Assembly (NCBI GenBank): GCA_026193355.1
Contig: JAPHTL010000224.1
Coordinates: forward strand, 1 to 5,234
Source: Rhodospirillales bacterium
GTDB taxonomy: Bacteria; Pseudomonadota; Alphaproteobacteria; Rhodospirillales; JAPHTL01
Length of the DNA stretch: 5,234 bases
Reading direction: 5' to 3'
Shown: in pieces, positions 1 through 5,234 of the stretch
Layout: each line of letters starts with the position of its first letter
Numbering within the stretch: position 1 is the first letter of the stretch
The notes under the pieces: model-generated
Database searches by the model: none
Told to the model about the DNA's origin: nothing
The model's input: only the letters and a program-made list of their open reading frames with translations
Translations under genes and position numbers: made by a program

Positions 1-204
1 GGCTGGTCATTTTGCGGTCGGGGCAATGGCGCGTGTCGTTTTTTCTGGCCACCCGCTTTCTTGTAAGAACGTGTGATCTGCCATTTCACAAAGAGAAACG
101 CTGCCCAATGCTTATCACCGACAAGAAAGATAAAGCGCAAAAATGGATCGGTGTCGGCGGTCAGAAAGCCATAATTGCAGAGACAGCGGACCGTATACTC
201 TGGA

Positions 205-232
205 TTGTAAGGTGTTTTTTCTTTCTTATAAT
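205..232 (+). promoter_or_regulatory. Predicted sigma-70-type promoter for the signalling cluster
   Basis: A TTGTAA hexamer at 205-210 (four of six matches to the -35 consensus) and a perfect TATAAT at 227-232 are separated by 16 bases. They lie in an A/T-rich patch that stands out from the G/C-leaning surroundings. Transcription would start near 239-240, giving a leader of about 50 bases before the first kinase gene. The downstream genes face the same way and have short gaps, so this promoter could drive all three. No operator repeat was recognised around it. The call rests on consensus matching only. Confidence 0.6.
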
Positions 233-275
233 ATTATTAATCGCAGGATAAAGACGAATTGAAACCAGGGCGAGA

Positions 276-282
276 GAGAGGG
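276..282 (+). promoter_or_regulatory. Ribosome binding site that decides the start of the receiver-kinase gene
   Basis: The purine run GAGAGGG lies 8 bases before the ATG at 291 but only 2 bases before the in-frame GTG at 285. Normal Shine-Dalgarno spacing therefore favours ATG 291, which shortens the protein by two residues compared with the GTG start. Confidence 0.55.
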
Positions 283-290
283 CGGTGACG

Positions 291-1517
291 ATGGGGCGAT
301 TGCAGGACGATGACTCTGGATTGCCCCTGGCTTTGGCGAGCAGAATCCTGATCGTCGATGATGAGCCGGAAATCGTCGAGGAAGTTGTCGAACTGTTGCG
401 GCGGGAGGGGTTCGATTGTCTGTCGGCGGGCAATGCGGATGAGGCCCTGGCCCTGGTTCGGGGCGATGCCGCAATCGGTATAATCGTGACGGACATCCGT
501 ATGCCGGGGATGGACGGCCTGGAGTTGGCTCGTCAACTGCGGACGGGAACCAGTGAAAAGCGAGATTTTTATGTCATTGTGGTTACCGGCCACGCCGGAA
601 TGCGCGAGGCGATAGAGGCGCTCCGCCTTGGGGCGGAGGACTTTCTCATCAAGCCGTTCTCTCCGGACTATCTGTTGAATGCCGTCCGCAAGGGCGTGGA
701 GATAGTCCGCCTGAAATTCCATGAGCGGATGTTCCTGCAGCGACTAGAACAGGAGGTCGCGGCGAAGACCGTCGACCTGCGCGAGGCGAACGAAGTGCTG
801 GCGGCGGCCAATCGCACGAAGGATACGTTCCTGGCCATGATGAGCCACGAATTGCGTACGCCCCTCAACGGAATCAACGGCTTTGCACAATTGGCGAAGA
901 CGCTTCTGATGAATGGAAAACTGGAATCCATCGGCGAGTACCTCGATTTGATCCATATTTCCGGGATGCGTCTGGAAAACGCCATTTCCGGGATTCTGGA
1001 TCTTTCGGCTCTTGCATCGGAAGGTGGAAAACCGTCTCTGGAGCCTTGTTCCTTCGATGCGCTCCGCACACGCCTGTCAGACAGAATGGGCGAGCAAGCG
1101 GAAAGGAAGCAGATCACCCTTCAAATGCCGGAAGTGCCGGATATCGAAGAATTTTCCGCGGATTCCACCATGTTGGGCCGCGCGCTCGAATGCATCATCG
1201 ACAACGCGATAAAATTTTCACAAAGCGGAAGCACAGTTGTCCTTGATATCGAACGCACTGATTCCGATATCAGGATCAGCACTCGCGATCATGGCTGCGG
1301 AATGACTGACGCCCAGATCGAATCGACAAAGAGTCCTTTCGCAAGTCAGGACAGTCTGATCAGTCGTCACGCGGAAGGCTGTGGAATTGGCCTCAGTCTG
1401 GCGCGGATGATGACCGAAGCGCAAGGCGGGCGCCTGGAGATCGACAGCGCCCCTGGCAAGGGAACCACGGTGACCCTCGTTATGCCGAAAGGCAAGGCCG
1501 GCGGCGCGGAAACCTGA
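291..1517 (+). CDS. Receiver domain-histidine kinase protein (REC-HisKA-HATPase), soluble
   Basis: A 408-residue cytoplasmic signalling protein with no signal peptide or membrane helix. The N-terminal receiver domain spans about residues 17-135. It has the acidic pair D23/D24, the phospho-acceptor D68 in a TDIRMPGMDG motif, the switch residue T99 and the invariant K121 followed by proline. A short helical linker (about 140-178) leads to a HisKA domain with H186 in the motif SHELRTPLNGI. An HATPase domain follows, with N305 in the N box, D333-x-G-x-G in G1, and G363-C-G-I-G-L in G2. The HisKA and lid wording resembles the alphaproteobacterial PleC/DivJ/PdhS kinases. Two positions are unusual: G1 reads DHGCGM, and the lid has GCGIGL where GTGLGL is usual. 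The protein has no output domain, so it probably acts as a relay kinase controlled by phosphorylation of its own receiver. An in-frame GTG at 285 is the alternative start. It is followed 69 bases later by the binding-protein gene. Confidence 0.93.
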   Translation: MGRLQDDDSGLPLALASRILIVDDEPEIVEEVVELLRREGFDCLSAGNADEALALVRGDAAIGIIVTDIRMPGMDGLELARQLRTGTSEKRDFYVIVVTGHAGMREAIEALRLGAEDFLIKPFSPDYLLNAVRKGVEIVRLKFHERMFLQRLEQEVAAKTVDLREANEVLAAANRTKDTFLAMMSHELRTPLNGINGFAQLAKTLLMNGKLESIGEYLDLIHISGMRLENAISGILDLSALASEGGKPSLEPCSFDALRTRLSDRMGEQAERKQITLQMPEVPDIEEFSADSTMLGRALECIIDNAIKFSQSGSTVVLDIERTDSDIRISTRDHGCGMTDAQIESTKSPFASQDSLISRHAEGCGIGLSLARMMTEAQGGRLEIDSAPGKGTTVTLVMPKGKAGGAET

Positions 1518-1568
1518 GGCCGGGATGGACGGGAGGTTCCGGCACGGCAAGGTGTCAGGCGATTGACT

Positions 1569-1576
1569 AAGGGGAG
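1569..1576 (+). promoter_or_regulatory. Ribosome binding site for the solute-binding protein gene
   Basis: AAGGGGAG lies 10 bases before the ATG at 1587. It falls inside the longer reading frame that begins with TTG at 1563, so the ATG is the better start. The ATG also puts the positively charged start of the signal peptide directly at the N terminus. Confidence 0.7.
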
Positions 1577-1586
1577 AACCTTCGAA

Positions 1587-2351
1587 ATGACGAAAATCCG
1601 TTCGGCTGCTTTTTTCGCCTTGGCGCTTTTTCTCCTGCTTGCTTCATTCCCGCTAAGGGCAGACAGCCCCGTCATCAGGATATCGACGGACCCCTGGCCG
1701 CCGTGGATCGTCGGTGAAGACGGCGATGCTCCCACCGGTGGATTTGCCGTCGAGATTGCCAGGGAAGTTTTCAAGCGCCTTGGCCTGAAAACCGAAATGC
1801 GGATCTATCCGTATGAACGTTGCCTGCGCCAGATGCAGAACGGGACGCGCGACATCGTGTTGGCGACCAAGGAAACGGAAGAGCGCAGGGCCTACATGCT
1901 TTTCACCGATGTGGTGGCGACCGATCCGCAACTGTTCTACTACGCCACCGACAAGATGGAGGGATTCGCCTGGAACGATTGGCCGGACCTCAAGGGCTAC
2001 ACGATCGGTGGCGTAAGGGGGTTCGATTACGGCCGTTTCACCAAGGCGGCCGAAAGCCATGGCCTTCGCGTGGAAATGGTCGAATCCGATGAGCAGAATA
2101 TCCGCAAGCTCCTTGCCGGAAGGGTCAACCTCATCATCCTGAATCGCAGCACGGCCAGTGATTACCTGAACAAAAACCCGAACATGCGCGGGCGTTTCGC
2201 CGCGGCACCGAAAATAATCGATGAGGCCTCGTTCCATTTCGGACTCGCAAAAAAAGGACAGGCGGCCAGCCTCCTTCCCCGGATCAACCAGACGCTGAAC
2301 GAGATGAGGACGGACGGGACGATGCGGAATATTCTCGGAGCGGTCGATTGA
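1587..2351 (+). CDS. Periplasmic solute-binding protein, family 3 (amino-acid-type)
   Basis: A 254-residue exported protein. Residues 1-25 form a classic Sec signal peptide: K3 and R5, a hydrophobic run over 7-21, and a likely signal peptidase I cut after L-R-A25. There is no lipobox cysteine, so it should be soluble in the periplasm. The mature part has the size and pattern of the SBP_bac_3 family: strand IRIST, the pocket-edge motif DPWPPW (35-40), TGGFAVEI (50-57), and the hinge segment ATKETEERRAYM (93-104). R100 or R101 sits where amino-acid binders hold the ligand carboxylate. Family members bind amino acids or related small polar compounds, but the ligand cannot be read from the sequence. 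No permease or ATPase gene adjoins it; the gene ends 19 bases before a membrane sensor kinase. A sensory co-receptor role is therefore plausible, though an orphan transport protein remains possible. Confidence 0.92.
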   Translation: MTKIRSAAFFALALFLLLASFPLRADSPVIRISTDPWPPWIVGEDGDAPTGGFAVEIAREVFKRLGLKTEMRIYPYERCLRQMQNGTRDIVLATKETEERRAYMLFTDVVATDPQLFYYATDKMEGFAWNDWPDLKGYTIGGVRGFDYGRFTKAAESHGLRVEMVESDEQNIRKLLAGRVNLIILNRSTASDYLNKNPNMRGRFAAAPKIIDEASFHFGLAKKGQAASLLPRINQTLNEMRTDGTMRNILGAVD

Positions 2352-2370
2352 CCTTGAACGTCACTTCCAG

Positions 2371-4962
2371 GTGGTGCGGTTAGCAAGCGGGGTTCGCCAA
2401 TTGAAACAGCGGTCGATCATCGCCAATTTTTCGTTCAGCCTCACGGTTGTTCTGATGGCAATCTCCGTCATTGTCTTCTACATCAGCCACCATCAGTTCA
2501 CCGAAAATACCAATCGGGATATCAAGGAAAAGGCCGAAGAATATCTCGTCGACCTGGCGGCGGCATTGCAGAATCCCCTTTGGAATTTCGATGAGTCCGG
2601 CGTTGCCGCCATCGGGGCGGGCTATACACGCAACGAACTGATCGATACGCTGAGAATCGAGGATGCCGAGGGCAATATCCTCTTCCAGTTGGAGAATGAT
2701 GAAAATATCCCCTTGTTTCTGATGGAGCGAACCATCATTCACAATGACGTGACGGTCGGCCACATTCACCTTGGCGCTTCCGCCGCTCACATGAAAGAGG
2801 TGGAGAAACAATTCTTCTGGACATTCCTGCCGCTTGTGATCGGCGTCCTTATAGCCACCCTGTTCATGACCTCCTTGGTCATGCGCCTGTTCTTCCGTCG
2901 GCCGTTCGGCCATTTCGTGAATCTCGTCCAGAATTTTTCCAAAGGCGACGATGCGGCCTTTGCAAGGGGCAGCCCCTATATCGAATTCCAACCGCTGGTT
3001 GCCGTTCTCAAGGAGATGGGGGATGTAATCGCCGACCAGATGCGGACCTTGCGCGATAGCCAGATGGAATTGGCGGTGGCCCAGCGCATCGCCCGCTTCG
3101 GAAGCTGGAAATGGAATATTCAGACCGGCGATCTCACATGGTCGGAGGAACTCTACGGAATGTTCGGCGTGGATCCGGAGCGCACCCGCCCCACCTATGA
3201 TCTGTATTTTTCCTTTGTACATCCCGAAGACCGCCAGGCATTGCGGGAAGAACTGGATCGCGCCATCGTAACTTTCGCCCCCTTCTCCGGAGACCACCGG
3301 TTTCTACGTGCCGATGGAAAGGAGCGGTGGATTCATGCGCAAGGGGAAACTTTCCGTGATGAGAATGGCGCCCCGTCCCACATGGTGGGGACGGCGCACG
3401 ACATTACCGAACGCAAAAAAACCGAGGAGACGATCCGACGCCTCAACGAAAGCCTCGAGGTCAAGGTCGAGGAAAGAACCCGCGACCTGCTGGAGGAAAA
3501 GCGGCGGGCTGAGAATTATCTCAATATCGCCGGCACTGTTATCGTCGCCCTGGATAGTGAAGGCAGGATTGACCTGATCAACGATAAGGGAGCCGCGCTT
3601 CTTGGCCACGACAAAAAGGCGCTGATCGGACGGGACTGGTTCGAAATGGCGTTGCCGTCCGACGAACGGGAAAAAGTCCGCGCCACGTTCGGTAAAATCA
3701 TGGCCGGGGAAATCAAACCGCTTGAATTCTATGAGAACCACGTCGTGGTATCCGACGGGGGGCGTCGTCTGGTCTCCTGGCAGAATACGCTTGTCCGAAA
3801 CCAGAAAGGCGAGATCACCGGAACCCTCAGCGCCGGCATGGACATCACAGACCAGCGCGCCGCCCAGAAACAGGTGCTCGACCTGTTGCAGATCAATTCG
3901 GCGGTATTTGAAGGTTCACCGGTTGGCATCGTCGTTTACGGGAGGGACGGCGAATGTGTTTCCGCGAACGAAGCCGTCGGGAAGATCATCGGCGCAACGA
4001 CCGAGCAGGTTCTGTCCCAGAACTTTCACGAAATCGCTTCCTGGAAAGAATCCGGTATGTACGCAATGGCCATGGAAGCCCTTTCGGCGGGCGTGGCCAT
4101 GAGGGGTGAGTTTCAGGTCACGACGACATTCGGAAAGCCGATTTTTGTCGATTGTTATTTCATGCCGATAATCATTCATAACGAGCGGCGGCTTCTGTTC
4201 ATGCTTAACGACATGACGGAGAACGTGAAGATCAGGACGCAGCTGATTCAGGCTTCGAAAATGGCGACACTGGGTGAACTGGCGACCGGCGTGGCGCATG
4301 AACTGAATCAGCCGCTCAATGTCATCCGTCTGGCGACGAACAACATGAAAAACGAGTTATCGGCCAATCGCATCGACCCGGACTATATTTCAGGCAAGCT
4401 GGAAAAGATGGAGCGGCAGATCGACCGCGCGGCGGGGGTCATCGACCATATGCGGATCTTCGGTCGCACATCCGACAAGACGCCCGAGGTCGTCGATCTG
4501 CGGGAAGCCATCAATGGCGTCAAGGGCCTGATCGGCGAACAACTCCGCCTCGCCGATATCGACTTGCGGCTCGATTTTCCCGATCGTTGCCGGCCCATCC
4601 TCGGCCACCGGGTGCAGGTGGAGCAGGTGTTGCTGAACCTGCTGGGCAATGCACGGGACGCCTTGCAGGATAATCAGAAAAAGGAAGAGAAACGCGTCAC
4701 CGTCTCCCTTGATGAAAACAATGAATCCGTCCGGATCATCGTCGAGGACAACGGTGGCGGCATCCCGGAAGATATTCTGCCAAGAATTTTTGATCCATTT
4801 TTCACGAACAAAGCAGTCGGCGAGGGCACCGGTCTTGGGCTTTCCATCAGCTACGGAATCGTTTCCGACATGAAGGGGAAAATCAAGGCGGAGAACACCG
4901 AAGCAGGCGCTCGCTTCACTTTGGAGTTCCCAGCCGTTGAGTCCGCCGCCGAAATGACCTGA
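2371..4962 (+). CDS. Membrane sensor histidine kinase with three PAS domains
   Basis: An 863-residue inner-membrane kinase. TM1 (about 16-38) and TM2 (about 149-171) enclose a roughly 110-residue periplasmic sensor domain with the motif NPLWNFD (68-74). A HAMP-like linker follows (about 172-225, P178, E205). PAS1 (about 237-350) is of the PAS_3 type and ends in a PAC segment, HDITERKK. A charged helical stretch (350-382) leads to PAS2 (about 383-497, ending in DITDQ), then PAS3 (about 505-620, ending in NDMTEN). The kinase core has H643 in VAHELNQPLN, the N box with N756 and N760, G1 at EDNGGGIP (792-799), the F box FDPFFTNK (807-814) and G2 GTGLGLS (819-825). All catalytic motifs are intact. 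AHELNQPLN and FDPFFTNK are typical of DctB/NtrB-like kinases. There is no C-terminal receiver domain. The start is uncertain: GTG 2371, GTG 2374 and TTG 2401 are possible, and none has a strong Shine-Dalgarno sequence. Translation may be coupled to the preceding gene, 19 bases upstream. Confidence 0.94.
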   Translation: MVRLASGVRQLKQRSIIANFSFSLTVVLMAISVIVFYISHHQFTENTNRDIKEKAEEYLVDLAAALQNPLWNFDESGVAAIGAGYTRNELIDTLRIEDAEGNILFQLENDENIPLFLMERTIIHNDVTVGHIHLGASAAHMKEVEKQFFWTFLPLVIGVLIATLFMTSLVMRLFFRRPFGHFVNLVQNFSKGDDAAFARGSPYIEFQPLVAVLKEMGDVIADQMRTLRDSQMELAVAQRIARFGSWKWNIQTGDLTWSEELYGMFGVDPERTRPTYDLYFSFVHPEDRQALREELDRAIVTFAPFSGDHRFLRADGKERWIHAQGETFRDENGAPSHMVGTAHDITERKKTEETIRRLNESLEVKVEERTRDLLEEKRRAENYLNIAGTVIVALDSEGRIDLINDKGAALLGHDKKALIGRDWFEMALPSDEREKVRATFGKIMAGEIKPLEFYENHVVVSDGGRRLVSWQNTLVRNQKGEITGTLSAGMDITDQRAAQKQVLDLLQINSAVFEGSPVGIVVYGRDGECVSANEAVGKIIGATTEQVLSQNFHEIASWKESGMYAMAMEALSAGVAMRGEFQVTTTFGKPIFVDCYFMPIIIHNERRLLFMLNDMTENVKIRTQLIQASKMATLGELATGVAHELNQPLNVIRLATNNMKNELSANRIDPDYISGKLEKMERQIDRAAGVIDHMRIFGRTSDKTPEVVDLREAINGVKGLIGEQLRLADIDLRLDFPDRCRPILGHRVQVEQVLLNLLGNARDALQDNQKKEEKRVTVSLDENNESVRIIVEDNGGGIPEDILPRIFDPFFTNKAVGEGTGLGLSISYGIVSDMKGKIKAENTEAGARFTLEFPAVESAAEMT

Positions 4963-5073
4963 TGTTTCCATCTTTCTCAATGCAGTGAAGTTCCGCTAAG
5001 GTGCTGTCGCAAAATATGTTCCCGTAAAATCAAACCAACAATCACGCAGGGTCGGAGAGGATAAACTCAAGAC
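4963..5073. other. Spacer between the sensor kinase and the next gene
   Basis: This 111-base gap contains no gene. The only hairpin seen is a 4-bp GATG/CATC stem with a 4-base loop (4961-4972) followed by TTTCT, too weak to call a terminator. A -10-like TAAAAT lies at 5025-5030 without a convincing -35 partner. The segment at 5000-5015 has an insertion-sequence-end-like appearance, described under findings. It is not clear whether the downstream gene is co-transcribed with the kinase. Confidence 0.5.
5054..5060 (+). promoter_or_regulatory. Possible ribosome binding site of the right-edge gene
   Basis: GGAGAGG is a strong Shine-Dalgarno match, but it lies 13 bases before the ATG at 5074, longer than usual. 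An in-frame TAA at 5062-5064 rules out an earlier start in that frame. Confidence 0.45.
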
Positions 5074-5234
5074 ATGGCGCTGCCCGATAGCGAAAAAGAC
5101 ATTGATGCCCTGGAGCCGGGCGCCTCGACCGTGTTCTTCCGACAAATCCGCAAAAGCGCCGACGGCACCCTCGCCGGCTATTACGCCGTTCCGGCGAAGC
5201 GAACCATGGATGGGGCGCTGAAAGTCGGCGATGA
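5074..5234 (+). CDS. Hypothetical protein, N-terminal fragment (runs off the window)
   Basis: Fifty-three codons are visible from ATG 5074 to the right edge without a stop. The start is fixed by an in-frame TAA just upstream and supported by a purine-rich site at 5054-5060. The visible part is soluble and charged, with no signal peptide or membrane segment. It begins MALPDSEKDIDALEPG and continues with a segment reading FFRQIRKSADGTLAGYYAVP. Codon use is G/C-leaning at third positions, like the genes to the left, which supports real coding. I do not recognise the family, and too little is present to assign a role. Its direction matches the cluster, but membership in the same operon is unproven. 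Confidence 0.6.
   Translation, partial: MALPDSEKDIDALEPGASTVFFRQIRKSADGTLAGYYAVPAKRTMDGALKVGD

Noticed and set aside
178..222. Inverted repeat CAGAG/CTCTG (178-182, 198-202) followed by a T-rich run, terminator-like
   Set aside because: The stem is only 5 bp with a 15-base loop, and the T run starts 8 bases after it and is better explained as promoter spacer.
12..251. A 79-codon forward open frame from a TTG, ending in a hydrophobic tail
   Set aside because: It has no ribosome binding site, an unusual composition, and its last codons are the A/T-rich promoter patch. The hydrophobic end is what TTT- and ATT-rich DNA gives in any frame. It could also be the tail of a gene from outside the window, but nothing supports this.
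1508..1543. Imperfect inverted repeats after the receiver-kinase gene (GCCGG/CCGGC and GGAAACCT/AGGTTCC)
   Set aside because: Short stems with long loops and no T tract; not a credible terminator, so no break in the operon is called here.
1563..1568. TTGACT resembling a -35 box or a TTG start for the binding protein
   Set aside because: There is no -10 partner at a proper distance, and the ATG at 1587 has a better-spaced ribosome binding site and a proper signal peptide start.
1653..2237. Reverse-strand open frame of about 194 codons opposite the binding protein
   Set aside because: A shadow of a well-supported gene with no domain signal or ribosome binding site of note.
2380..3297. Long reverse-strand open frame of about 305 codons inside the sensor kinase gene
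   Set aside because: It is antisense to strongly supported transmembrane, HAMP and PAS coding sequence, shows no recognisable domain, and long reverse frames are expected opposite codon-biased genes.
1..5234. CRISPR arrays, tRNA or rRNA genes, and tandem repeats
   Set aside because: Reading the window showed no regularly spaced repeats, no tRNA-like cloverleaf and no rRNA-like segments.

Overview
The window carries three complete forward-strand signalling genes in a row, plus the first codons of a fourth gene at the right edge. Codon choice is G/C-leaning. The first kinase has HisKA and ATP-lid wording of the PleC/DivJ/PdhS type common in Alphaproteobacteria. A binding protein next to a sensor kinase also fits a free-living, Rhodospirillales-like alphaproteobacterium. 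The lineage is an inference from protein style; no rRNA or other marker is present.

Layout: positions 1-284 are an intergenic leader with no convincing gene and a good sigma-70-type promoter (205-232). Positions 291-1517 encode a soluble protein with an N-terminal receiver domain followed by a histidine kinase. Positions 1587-2351 encode an exported family-3 solute-binding protein. Positions 2371-4962 encode a large membrane histidine kinase: two membrane helices around a periplasmic domain, a HAMP-like linker, three PAS domains, and a DctB/NtrB-like kinase core. Positions 4963-5073 are a short spacer without a clear terminator. From 5074 an unrecognised gene begins and runs off the window.

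How the genes may work together (inference): the binding protein has no ABC permease or ATPase beside it, so it may act as a ligand-presenting co-receptor for the periplasmic domain of the membrane kinase. That kinase has no receiver domain of its own. The soluble protein supplies both a receiver and a second kinase core, so phosphate could pass from kinase to receiver and modulate the second kinase. No response regulator with a DNA-binding or enzymatic output domain is encoded here, so the final output must lie outside the window. Each protein belongs to a well-known family; the less ordinary part is the arrangement.
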